A DNA stretch of 51,524 nucleotides from Aeribacillus composti (GTDB lineage: Bacteria; Bacillota; Bacilli; Bacillales; Aeribacillaceae): positions 1 through 51,524 of the forward strand of contig NZ_VISS01000031.1 in assembly GCF_007827555.1 (NCBI RefSeq). Reading direction: 5' to 3'. The notes under the pieces are model-generated. The model did not search any database, had not been told where the DNA came from, and saw nothing but the letters and a program-made list of their open reading frames with translations. This document shows positions 8,323 through 16,278 of this stretch, piece after piece. The number at the start of each line of letters is the position of its first letter. The stretch's first letter is position 1. Both the position numbers and the translations under genes were made by a program.

Positions 8323-10215
8323 TTACATTCCTCCTACTTCATTAGTTGGTTCAGTATTTTTTTCTGATTTCTGATATAATGCATGTCGTTGGCTATAAAA
8401 ACCTAATAGGTATTTACCAGATAACGGTTTGTTATTAAAATCTTCAAATTTCATTCTAGAAGCCACTTCATCAATTAGTTTGGACAAATATAGTCCTCTT
8501 GTCCCGAGCCTCATTTGATAAGGTTGAATACTTTCCTGAATGATCTTCCATGTTCTTTCGGGGTGTCTGGAAAAAGCGTTCATATATCTGATGGCATTCG
8601 TAGCTCGCGTTTCATCAGAATCCAAAGCTCGTCTTTCCAGCACATCCGCAATGGCCAATAACCTCCCAAATAAATAATCGCGGTCGTTATTTTCTGTATC
8701 TAGCGCCATATTTAATCCCTCCTGTTTATTAATTAAAGCGCAGGCAATACTTAGCGTTTTTTCCCATTCCCAGTTATCCATTGCTACTGGATTTGAAGCG
8801 CGATAAAAAGCGCTTCTGATAATATCCAGTGGAATTTTTTTACCATCGACAATACAAGGCAAGATGCGCTCCATCAGTCCTTTCACTACTTTATCGTTTG
8901 CATTCGGCCCATAAGCAGCAAACGCAATATCTTTAGTCGCGGGAGCTCCATAAAATTGAACCGCTTTCTTTTGTTCATCTTTTCGATAACGGTGAAGCCA
9001 CGCGCAAGTTGAGTGCCATTCAACCAGTCGTTGTAAATACAGTTCCCTATTCATATTTCGATAATAAAGCACAGCAAGACGGCCCGTAGTAGCAGAATCA
9101 AGGATTAAAATATTCACCTCGGACTTTGTTGTCAGATTCGCTTTATACCCTTCCAAAGCTTTGGCTATTTCATTAGCAAATTCCTGATTCGTAAACGATT
9201 TTCTTTCTTTTTTTTCTAATGGTATGGGATGGATAGCAAAAGTATCTTCTGTCGGATCTGGTAGAGTAATTTCATCATTTCCCCATACGAGAAACACGCG
9301 TTGGTCAATGATTTTTCCCTGCCTGTTAATCAACCATTTCAGTGCATTATGCGCCTTTTGGGAAACATCATAACTAATGGTGGCTACCTCATTACTTTTA
9401 TCGAAACGTCCCCTAAATGTAAAACCACTCGTGTCATTGGCTGAAATTAGTTTCGCTTTATCGCCAGCATTTCTAATTTTGTTTGCGTGTTTATCAGTGA
9501 CTGGCAACTTTTTTCCTGTTACATAACAAAAATCTTCGTCGTTGTTCTTTAAGAGGTCTTTGTAGTAAGAAATAAATGAATCGTACATTTCAGAATCGTT
9601 CCAAACCTTTGTCAATATAGTATGAGGTGAATAAACATTGAAACGAACAAAAGCACTCTCCACTCCACCGCTAATGACTGAAAAGATAGGCGGTTTGCTT
9701 CCATATAAAGCTTCGTGTTTTTTATTCCATTTATCAATTAAACGCCCATTCGGATCTAGATACAAAATGTTTGCAGCCACTAAATCTTTAATAAGCCGCT
9801 TTTGGCTTAAATAGTGATAAATACTTTTTACTTTCTTTGTTGCATAAGGGGATTCTGCCCAATCTTTCAACTGTTGAATATAATAGCTAAAAGGTTCTTC
9901 TTTTTTTATTTTTCCACCATATGTAACAAAATCGCCTGCTACATAGCTTAATTTATCGTGAAGCGGGTAAGGAGCTATTTTTGAACCTGCTCGATTGGCA
10001 GAATCTTCTGTGCAAGGGATGACAGTCACTTCCTTAATGACTGTTGCCGAATGAAATTGCCCGTCTTCTGTGATATTCACTTCAATATGCGCGGTTTGAG
10101 TCGTATGAGAAATCGGCAACAAAGTATACTCTTGTTCATTATGCTTTTTTTCCATTACACCTACACGATCTAAATTGGCTTCATATGTCTCATATAAATT
10201 TAATAACCAGCTCAT
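8323..10215 (-). CDS. cas8c: Type I-C large subunit Cas8c (Csd1)
   Basis: A 630-residue Csd1/Cas8c protein, usual length about 570-650. Family features are the opening SWLLNLYETYEANLDRVG, the DKHANKIRNAGDKAKLISAND segment and the C-terminal helical part (LFGRLLAIADVLERRAL). Cas8c recognises the PAM on target DNA and recruits Cas3. In type I-C an internal start in this gene is known to give a separate small subunit (Cas11c) from the C-terminal helices; I did not locate a clear internal ribosome site. The ATG directly follows the cas5 stop codon, with the ribosome site inside the end of cas5. Confidence 0.94.
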   Translation of the reverse strand: MSWLLNLYETYEANLDRVGVMEKKHNEQEYTLLPISHTTQTAHIEVNITEDGQFHSATVIKEVTVIPCTEDSANRAGSKIAPYPLHDKLSYVAGDFVTYGGKIKKEEPFSYYIQQLKDWAESPYATKKVKSIYHYLSQKRLIKDLVAANILYLDPNGRLIDKWNKKHEALYGSKPPIFSVISGGVESAFVRFNVYSPHTILTKVWNDSEMYDSFISYYKDLLKNNDEDFCYVTGKKLPVTDKHANKIRNAGDKAKLISANDTSGFTFRGRFDKSNEVATISYDVSQKAHNALKWLINRQGKIIDQRVFLVWGNDEITLPDPTEDTFAIHPIPLEKKERKSFTNQEFANEIAKALEGYKANLTTKSEVNILILDSATTGRLAVLYYRNMNRELYLQRLVEWHSTCAWLHRYRKDEQKKAVQFYGAPATKDIAFAAYGPNANDKVVKGLMERILPCIVDGKKIPLDIIRSAFYRASNPVAMDNWEWEKTLSIACALINKQEGLNMALDTENNDRDYLFGRLLAIADVLERRALDSDETRATNAIRYMNAFSRHPERTWKIIQESIQPYQMRLGTRGLYLSKLIDEVASRMKFEDFNNKPLSGKYLLGFYSQRHALYQKSEKNTEPTNEVGGM

Positions 10216-10932
10216 TTATTCACCTCCCCCTCCTAATTGATTTAGCAGTTCATCAGCAGATTCAATATTTGTTTTATCGAAATGCTTCGGATCCATTTTT
10301 TTGATTTTTCGAACATGTGTGCATTGATCCGGTCTAATAAACTGGATAATTCCATTCTTCATCACAGGATTCCATAAACGGACTTCCATTTCATTTCGAC
10401 CCGTCTCATCTGGATAATTGATGCCGTGAACCATAGTGCCTAGATGAATATCGCCATAATCATCATAAAATCCTTCACCTTCACCAAATACACACGGTTC
10501 AACATACCCTTGGCATTCTCTAGTGCCTAAAAAGATATCTCTTCGCCCTCCAGCTTTCAGTGAACGTTTTAGTATGTTGTGATGCTTATGTTCGTTGCGA
10601 TCAAAAGCAAGATCAGGACGGTGCGGATTAAAAACAAAATGTGCACGCACTTGATATCTTACGTCTTTTAAATACGTATAATGAGCCAGTGTATTTCCCC
10701 CACCATATTCAATTGGCCGAATGCCTTTGGATTCCATTCGAATCGGATTCATCACTCGAACTTCATCAATGATAAAAAGTATGGTGGGCTTCCAATAAAT
10801 CGACTCAAGAATTCCTTTCAACGCCTGGTAGGTTGGCACTTGATAGGACAGCTTTTCACCTCCCATTTTTGTCAAAGGATCCGTGAATAAGGCGTAATCA
10901 CCATAAACTTCAAATTCAATAGCGTTTCTCAA
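10216..10932 (-). CDS. cas5: Cas5d, crRNA-processing endonuclease of type I-C
   Basis: The start is taken as TTG at 10932, giving 238 residues opening [23 protein letters not shown] at 10939-10941 is in frame, but it overlaps the AAGGAGG ribosome site, whereas the TTG lies about 8 nt beyond. With this start the catalytic residues described for Bacillus halodurans Cas5d fall at the same numbers: Tyr46 (SIYWKP), Lys116 and His117 (NEHKHH). Cas5d cuts the repeat RNA below the hairpin and stays on the 5' handle, replacing the absent Cas6. The promoter predicted at 10969-10997 and the + strand crRNA-like element beyond it make this the likely regulated first gene of the operon. Confidence 0.93.
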   Translation of the reverse strand: MRNAIEFEVYGDYALFTDPLTKMGGEKLSYQVPTYQALKGILESIYWKPTILFIIDEVRVMNPIRMESKGIRPIEYGGGNTLAHYTYLKDVRYQVRAHFVFNPHRPDLAFDRNEHKHHNILKRSLKAGGRRDIFLGTRECQGYVEPCVFGEGEGFYDDYGDIHLGTMVHGINYPDETGRNEMEVRLWNPVMKNGIIQFIRPDQCTHVRKIKKMDPKHFDKTNIESADELLNQLGGGGE

Positions 10933-10968
10933 TACAGACACCTCCTTTTTGAATTTTTTAATAATTTA

Positions 10969-10997
10969 ATAATAATCTTTTTTCAGAAAATATTCAA
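10969..10997 (-). promoter_or_regulatory. Predicted sigma-A promoter of cas5-8c-7-4-1-2
   Basis: On the minus strand, TTGAAT (10997-10992) and TATTAT (10974-10969) are separated by exactly 17 bp, matching 4/6 and 5/6 of the sigma-A boxes. It lies about 35 bp before the ribosome site of cas5. The site matching the spacer-like part of the crRNA-like RNA ends at 10998, immediately before the -35. Confidence 0.6.
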
Positions 10998-11019
10998 TTT
11001 AAATAATATATTATATGAA
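10998..11019 (-). promoter_or_regulatory. Putative Cascade operator: TTC PAM plus 19-nt match to the crRNA-like RNA
   Basis: Minus strand reads TTC (11019-11017) then ATATAATATATTATTTAAA (11016-10998). The crRNA-like RNA after its handle reads ATATATTATATTATTTGAA (11084-11102). They agree at 17 of 19 positions, with mismatches at 6 and 17. TTC is the known type I-C PAM and position 6 is normally unpaired in Cascade R-loops. A full R-loop would extend across the -35 at 10997-10992. Both sequences are AT-rich, so chance similarity must be tested. Confidence 0.5.
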
Positions 11020-11042
11020 ATATAATATTTGAATCTTGATTA

Positions 11043-11051
11043 TGGTATAAT
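11043..11051 (+). promoter_or_regulatory. Extended -10 promoter of the crRNA-like RNA
   Basis: TGGTATAAT is a perfect TGn-TATAAT extended -10, which can work without a good -35. Transcription should start 6-7 bases after the box, at or next to 11057-11058, exactly where the repeat-like sequence begins. It drives the + strand, away from the cas genes. Confidence 0.6.
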
Positions 11052-11056
11052 AAATT

Positions 11057-11136
11057 GTCGCTTTTAAAAGCGTGGATTGAAAAATATATTATATTATTTG
11101 AAAGAGGGTGCACCAAAAGTAATTGGCACCCTTTTG
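11057..11136 (+). ncRNA. Candidate crRNA-like regulatory RNA (CreR-type)
   Basis: Lies in the 246-bp gap between cas3 and cas5, on the strand opposite to cas. It begins with a degenerate repeat (11057-11083): GTCGC identical, a rebuilt hairpin CGCTT-TTAA-AAGCG in place of CGCATCC/GGATGCG, then GCGTGGATTGAAA identical. The parts Cas5d needs (stem base and 3' handle) are kept while stem bases differ and still pair. A spacer-like stretch from 11084 runs into a terminator: GGGTGCACC (11106-11114) with GGCACCC (11125-11131) then TTTTG. Expected transcript about 80 nt. There is no second repeat, so it is not an array. Known CreR RNAs guide Cascade to partly matched sites in cas promoters and repress them; assignment here is inferred from layout. 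Confidence 0.6.
11106..11135. terminator. Hairpin between the crRNA-like RNA and cas3
   Basis: Arms GGGTGCACC and GGCACCC pair with a bulged A; TTTTGATTGTACTTTATTTT follows on the + strand, so it best fits the + transcript. On minus it is followed by TCTTTC and may also stop cas3 transcription, which ends at 11188. Confidence 0.6.
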
Positions 11137-11187
11137 ATTGTACTTTATTTTATTTAAGACCCCAGACCCCTCTTAAGTAAGCATCTT

Positions 11188-13614
11188 TTAAAATATACTT
11201 ACATCCAAATGGCTGTCATTTTCAAGGTTGAGGCCGAATTCCTTATCATATGCTCCCTCTTTTAAGGCTAGGACTTTGCCGTCTAAATAACGCACTAACC
11301 CATCATTTTTGATTAATTGTTCGCGTTCATAATCGAAGATGTTGATCGTATATTGCTGAGCCTTTCGCAAAAGCTGGGAAAATTCATAAATGCTTTTATT
11401 GCTATTGAATTCAGCGATAATTTCTTTACCATCACCATACGGAACAATTACGGAAGTAGTCATGTCGTCAATCACTCGGAAATGTTCAGCCGCTGTTTTA
11501 TAGCTATTTACTAAAAATAACGGAGGAAGCGCACCATTTTTTTGAAAATATGCTTGGCTATAGGAGCTTTTTCTTCTATTGGCTATCAATAGCTCTACCA
11601 TTTCTTTTTTCAATTTCGGTATAAAATAATTCAAACTCTGCTTGAATTCCGTATAATACTCTTTAAAATATCTTTCCATCGCTTGCATAGACAAGATGCT
11701 GCCACCATGATTGGCCTGATCGCGGCTTATATCAATCAAAATTCTTTTCGCAACTTCTTTTCCAACAGCTATTTCTTTTAAACGATTTAACTTTTCTTCT
11801 TCATGGTCTATAACATAAACATTTTGTATGTCCTTTTCACCGTGCCGATTGCATCTGCCTGCAGCTTGTGCAATGGAATCTAATCCTGCTAATGAGCGAA
11901 TCACACAATCGAAACTAACATCTACCCCCGCTTCAATCAGTTGGGTGCTTACACAAATTACTTTATTACCCTCTTTCAGATGATCTTTTATTTCACCTAA
12001 AATTTTATTACGATGAGCAGCACACATTGATGTACTCAAATGATAAATTGGTAAATTTAACTTCTTCATTTTCAATTGAGTATATAGATCTTTCACAACT
12101 GATTTCGTATTTAAAATAACTAACACACTTTGTACTTCTCTTATTTTTGCCTCAATAAAATTGGATAGTTTTTCATTATTAAATGTTTCATTTGTTGCTT
12201 TATCAATGATTTCCACCCGTTTAAATGCATTAATTACATAATCTAGGTTTTTGACCATTTCCGCATCCGTATTTATTTCTAATTTATGCTCAACGAAGTC
12301 TAATGCTGGTTGAGTTGCAGTGCAAAGCACGATGCTGGAGCAACCATAAGTTTTTAAAAAGTTTAGTGCCTGATTAAATAGAGATACACATGAAATAGGA
12401 ACTTTTTGCACTTCATCAAAAATAATCACTGAATGACTTAAATTATGTAGCCTCCTAATATTTCTACTCCCATTTGCGTAAAAAACGTTCAAAAATTGCA
12501 CAATCGTTGTAAAAATAATTGGTGAATCCCAATTATCTTTGGCTAATTTTAATTTTTGTTGCACACTAATCAAGCCATCTTGATTTTCATCATCATCTAT
12601 ATCTTCAATAACGTTTGAATGATGCTCTAATATATTGGCATCATCTTTTAATATTTTTCTAACTTCTTCTGCGTTTTGTTCAATAATAGTTGTATAGGGG
12701 ACTACAAAAATGATGTGTTTTTTGTTATAAAGTTTCGCGTGTTTAAGAGCATATCTTAAACTTGCTAATGTTTTCCCTCCACCAGTTGGGATAGATAACG
12801 TATATATTCCTGATGCTCTCTCAGCAAATTTATCACACTGATCAGACATTTCTTTTCTTAGAAGATTAATAGGTGTACAGGCATCCTTTTGTTTACTAAA
12901 TGAATTGATTTTTCTCATGAGCCTTTCGTAGTATATATCAAATAACTCTTCATGATTGTTTATAGGGTCATTGGTTTTATTTTCTTCAAATAATCTTGTA
13001 TTCGTTCTATCAGCATCAATTAAAGCACTAAATACAAATTTGGTTAAAAACATTAGTTGCTTTTCATAATTTCCTGATGACTCTTTTGCTAAAAATTGTT
13101 TTAACTCTTCAGCTGCTTTGTCAACATAATTATGAAAATCTCTCTCATTCATAACATATTTAAAAAAATATTGCTTTATCCTATCAAATTCAGGCAATTC
13201 TTTATCACGAACTCTTTTTAAGTAATTTGATTCTAAATCTGGATTTAAAAAATCTTGAAGATACGAGTGATGAGAAATTATCGCATTTCCCACCACTTCT
13301 GCTAAGAGACCTTTATGAGGATCTAACTTCTCGCTTGTATGAAAAATCTCATAGAGAAGTTTCCCACCTGCAGTTGAATGGTCAACACTTCCTCTTCTAG
13401 GCGGTGCATCAGGATTATTTACTGCTTCTAATATGTATTCTCTAAATTCATTTGTGCATTTTCCAAGATCATGAAGCACACCCGCAAGACCAGTTAAATG
13501 TCTTACACCTAGCTTTTCCCCATAGGATTCAGCTAAATCTCTTACTTCTAACAAATGATCTTTAACAGTTTGTATTTTATTATCACTTTCGCGTATATGG
13601 GCAATAAACTTCAT
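11188..13614 (-). CDS. cas3: CRISPR-associated helicase/nuclease Cas3 with N-terminal HD domain
   Basis: An 808-residue HD-nuclease plus superfamily 2 helicase. HD domain: His20 (VKDHLLEV), His48-Asp49 (VLHDLGK), His79 (DHSTAGG). Helicase: Walker A PTGGGKT at 276-282, motif II DEVQ at 400-403, motif III CTATQPALD, motif VI GRCNRHGE. It is recruited by Cascade after PAM recognition and degrades the non-target strand. The start has AGGGAG nine bases upstream. It is separated from cas5 by 246 bp holding the crRNA-like RNA and a hairpin, so it probably has its own promoter. In that case repression at the cas5 promoter would hit Cascade and adaptation genes but not directly cas3. Confidence 0.95.
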   Translation of the reverse strand: MKFIAHIRESDNKIQTVKDHLLEVRDLAESYGEKLGVRHLTGLAGVLHDLGKCTNEFREYILEAVNNPDAPPRRGSVDHSTAGGKLLYEIFHTSEKLDPHKGLLAEVVGNAIISHHSYLQDFLNPDLESNYLKRVRDKELPEFDRIKQYFFKYVMNERDFHNYVDKAAEELKQFLAKESSGNYEKQLMFLTKFVFSALIDADRTNTRLFEENKTNDPINNHEELFDIYYERLMRKINSFSKQKDACTPINLLRKEMSDQCDKFAERASGIYTLSIPTGGGKTLASLRYALKHAKLYNKKHIIFVVPYTTIIEQNAEEVRKILKDDANILEHHSNVIEDIDDDENQDGLISVQQKLKLAKDNWDSPIIFTTIVQFLNVFYANGSRNIRRLHNLSHSVIIFDEVQKVPISCVSLFNQALNFLKTYGCSSIVLCTATQPALDFVEHKLEINTDAEMVKNLDYVINAFKRVEIIDKATNETFNNEKLSNFIEAKIREVQSVLVILNTKSVVKDLYTQLKMKKLNLPIYHLSTSMCAAHRNKILGEIKDHLKEGNKVICVSTQLIEAGVDVSFDCVIRSLAGLDSIAQAAGRCNRHGEKDIQNVYVIDHEEEKLNRLKEIAVGKEVAKRILIDISRDQANHGGSILSMQAMERYFKEYYTEFKQSLNYFIPKLKKEMVELLIANRRKSSYSQAYFQKNGALPPLFLVNSYKTAAEHFRVIDDMTTSVIVPYGDGKEIIAEFNSNKSIYEFSQLLRKAQQYTINIFDYEREQLIKNDGLVRYLDGKVLALKEGAYDKEFGLNLENDSHLDVSIF

Positions 13615-13797
13615 TTAATCCCGCTCCCTGCGATATTTTTAAATATTTGCACCTACTCTAGATACACTAAAATTTCATATTAATATTCGATAAAGCAACG
13701 GGTAGCCTTTCAACCTCAAATTGGCATCGAAGTCTCATTTCTTTTCCCTCCAAGCTTTTCTATCATCATCCTATCATCTATTCCGGAACTTAATATG

Positions 13798-14745
13798 TCA
13801 GTTTAAAAAATTTTTTGACATTTTTTCTACTTCTTCCTTGACGCTTTGGCGAAGTTCACTCGGACCGAGCACCTGAACTGAAGATCCCATGCTTAATACA
13901 AAACTAGTTAATTCCGGCAACCCGGACATCGTCGCCCGAAAAATGATGGATCCATCTTGTTGTTGCTCTATTTCTTGATCCTCTGAATAGATCTTTTCAC
14001 TTAAAATCTTGGAAAATGGTGGTTTTACATGCAATTCAACAAAATAGGTATCAGCATAAATACTCGTTTTACCAATATAGTCTTCAAGCCGAAATGATTC
14101 ATCACGCTGAAACCTTTCTTCATATATTTGATAATCTTGAATTCTAGTTAATTTAAAATCACGATAATCATTTCTCAGCTCACAATAAGCAATGCAATAC
14201 CAAAATTTTTTATACGGAATCAGTTTGTAAGGATGAATGATGCGTTCAGTGCGGTCTGAATTTAAAGCCTCATAAACAATCTTCACTTTTCTGCGAGCCG
14301 CGATTGCAAAATCTAATTGTTCATACTTATCTTTTTCATGATTCCAATCGACATTTGCTTTTTCCTCTAAAATAATTGGCTGCCATTCAGACGAAGACTG
14401 AATCTGCTGTTTGGAAATACTTTGAATCTTCATGACGGCACTTTCAAAATCATCGAATTGCAAAAAGGTAGGATGATTTTTTAAATATTCACTTGCCTTT
14501 ACTAATGCTTCTAATTCTTTTGGTGAAAGCGACAAGTATTCAAAAATATTGCTTTTCGGCAGAACATAACCTCCATATCTTCCCCTAGCTGTCTGAATAT
14601 GGAATCCAGCCATTTCTAATTGATCTCGATAAACTCGAATAACCCTTTCACTTAATTCAAGTTCTTCTGCTAATTCTTTAATTTGCATTCGTCCTCGTGA
14701 TTTCAATAAAAGAAGCATTCGAAAAGCATTGACAATTTTCGACAT
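13798..14745 (-). CDS. WYL-domain transcriptional regulator with DeoR-type HTH
   Basis: The start is placed at ATG 14745 (MSKIVNAFRMLLLLKSRG, 315 aa) because TTTGGAGGTATCATT precedes it; upstream in-frame residues look non-coding. The N-terminal winged HTH covers about residues 1-60 (QIKELAEELELSERVIRVYRDQL). The middle and C-terminal part is a WYL domain (KKFWYCIAYCELRNDYRDFKLTRI) followed by a WCX-like tail. WYL proteins often bind nucleotide ligands or nucleic acid and recur beside CRISPR-Cas and other defence genes as regulators. It lies 183 bp upstream of cas3 in the same direction. A role in controlling cas3 or the whole locus is inference. Confidence 0.85.
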   Translation of the reverse strand: MSKIVNAFRMLLLLKSRGRMQIKELAEELELSERVIRVYRDQLEMAGFHIQTARGRYGGYVLPKSNIFEYLSLSPKELEALVKASEYLKNHPTFLQFDDFESAVMKIQSISKQQIQSSSEWQPIILEEKANVDWNHEKDKYEQLDFAIAARRKVKIVYEALNSDRTERIIHPYKLIPYKKFWYCIAYCELRNDYRDFKLTRIQDYQIYEERFQRDESFRLEDYIGKTSIYADTYFVELHVKPPFSKILSEKIYSEDQEIEQQQDGSIIFRATMSGLPELTSFVLSMGSSVQVLGPSELRQSVKEEVEKMSKNFLN

Positions 14746-15576
14746 AATGATACCTCCAAAATACCTAACAACATTTACGTGTAATATTTTACCATAGTAA
14801 ATTAATCCTATAGATAATCTGTATGGAAAATTTATAAAACTTTTGAAATTAGGTCTATTAGAACAGAGTGTGATCGCTTCAACCACAGAAGATGCTCTTG
14901 CCATCGGCTTTTCATAGTAAAGGTATCTTTAGCACACGTTAGGTGGACAAAGGCATGGACATTTCATAAAAAACCGTCGAGCAGAAATTGAGGAAGATAT
15001 TTTTGAAGGAAAACTTACAGAAGATAGGATCATTTTGAAAATATAGGTGAATTGGTATTCTTGATATTCTTTATCCACAACTAAATGCAAGACAACTTGA
15101 TTACGTGTCAAAATTTTATCCTCATTCCTGCTCTTTTTTCGCGCATACAAGCAAGGCTCTTTGCAGAAGGACAGTGCTCGCAAACGGCGTCATTGTTTTT
15201 TTGCTAATAAAATCCTAAAGGGGAAAAGTTACAATGAATCCATCTTTATTTCCTTTTTCACTGATTTCCTAAGTCAGCTAAATCAATTGCTGGGATATAC
15301 AGTTGAAAATAATGAAGAAAACGTTGATAGTTGATCTCGTTAACAGCAAAACAGCTGCAGACATCGGCAGATTCATTTTTACCACATGAAAAGCATTGTT
15401 TCTTTGATTTCTTCTCTTGCTCTGTTCATGAACGAACACAGAGGACTGTGTGTGAAAGCGGGACGAATAACGTAATGCAGATTTCCATAAAATAACGGTG
15501 ATTCGCTCTGTTATTCTTTTCAGCCGAACCATTTCTAAATTTGCAGCATGCTTTTTAAAAAAATGAAGCAAAAGTG
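14746..15576. other. Gene-free stretch with decayed coding remnants
   Basis: Two + strand pieces in different frames look like parts of one lost protein: 14833-14925 reads KLLKLGLLEQSVIASTTEDA and stops; about 14934-15046 reads HTLGGQRHGHFIKNRRAE and ends ...TEDRIILKI before a stop. I do not recognise the family. Minus ORFs at 14929-15183 and 15278-15571 have no ribosome site and no recognisable domain; I leave them out as genes. Confidence 0.4.
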
Positions 15577-15624
15577 TTGACTAATTTATAGTAATCTTAT
15601 AGGATTTAATTGACTAATTAGTCA
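15577..15624 (+). promoter_or_regulatory. Promoter and palindromic operator of the TetR-ABC-OsmC operon
   Basis: TTGACT (15577-15582) and TAGGAT about 17 bp later could form the promoter. A perfect 14-bp palindrome, TGACTAATTAGTCA, sits at 15611-15624 directly downstream, and the first half TTGACTAAT also occurs at the -35. Palindromes of this kind are typical of TetR autoregulation, and the TetR gene begins 16 bp later. Confidence 0.55.
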
Positions 15625-15639
15625 GTCAGGGGGGGTATA

Positions 15640-16263
15640 GTGCAGGCAGAAGCTCGAAGACAGGAAAGAAAACAGCAATTATTGCAAATTGCATTAGAAT
15701 TATTTGCGACAGTTGGCTATGAAAAAACGAAAGTCTCAGATATCGTCGCAAAAGGCAATGTGTCCCAAGGGACATTTTATTGGTATTTTAAAAGCAAAGA
15801 AGCGATCGCGCTTGAGATGCTGGAAATAGGTCGTGCCCAACTTTTAGATGCAATCAAACTAGGGTACCGCACAAAAAAAGTGGACTTGCAAGATTCCGTT
15901 GCTTCCACGACACAAATGTTTGAACGTATTTTTCATTTCGCTGAAAACAATAAGTATTTCATGAACATATTGCTAAAAGGCATTCATTCTCAGCCAAAGA
16001 TACAAGAAAAAGTGGAAGAGATTAAAGCAGACATGGAAACAGCTTTTGCGGAAAATATTGCACAGGCCAAAGAACTGAAAATGATCTCGCGTGAAGTAGA
16101 TCCAAAATTACTGGCAGTATTCATCATGAGCCTCCTGGAAGGAGTTTTAGCCAGATGGCTATTTCAATCGCCATCATCAAAAGATGCATTACAGCAAAAA
16201 ACACTTCAACAGCTCATTGAAGAAACTGTACACTTTGAATTTTTTGGAATCTTTGGTGTCTAA
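15640..16263 (+). CDS. TetR-family transcriptional regulator
   Basis: 207 residues starting at GTG behind a GGGGGGG ribosome site. The N-terminal HTH is clear (residues about 8-55: QLLQIALELFATVGYEKTKV, then GNVSQGTFYWYFKSKEA). The C-terminal ligand domain is variable and gives no substrate. It is the first gene of a run that continues into an amino-acid ABC transporter 16 bp later, and a palindromic operator lies in its promoter region. Autoregulation and control of the transporter are likely; the inducer is unknown. Confidence 0.88.
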   Translation: MQAEARRQERKQQLLQIALELFATVGYEKTKVSDIVAKGNVSQGTFYWYFKSKEAIALEMLEIGRAQLLDAIKLGYRTKKVDLQDSVASTTQMFERIFHFAENNKYFMNILLKGIHSQPKIQEKVEEIKADMETAFAENIAQAKELKMISREVDPKLLAVFIMSLLEGVLARWLFQSPSSKDALQQKTLQQLIEETVHFEFFGIFGV

Positions 16264-16278
16264 TGAAGGAGGATAAAC

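Noticed and set aside
11057-11083. Second, one-repeat CRISPR array
   Set aside because: There is only one repeat, its stem is changed, and a promoter and terminator frame it exactly, which fits a regulatory RNA better than an array remnant.
13650-13720. A second site for the crRNA-like RNA upstream of cas3 (TTCATATTAATATTCG)
   Set aside because: Only the first four bases after TTC agree; position 5 and the following ones fail.
14929-15571. Minus ORFs of 84 and 97 codons, considered as transposase pieces
   Set aside because: No convincing transposase motif in any frame; too little to name.
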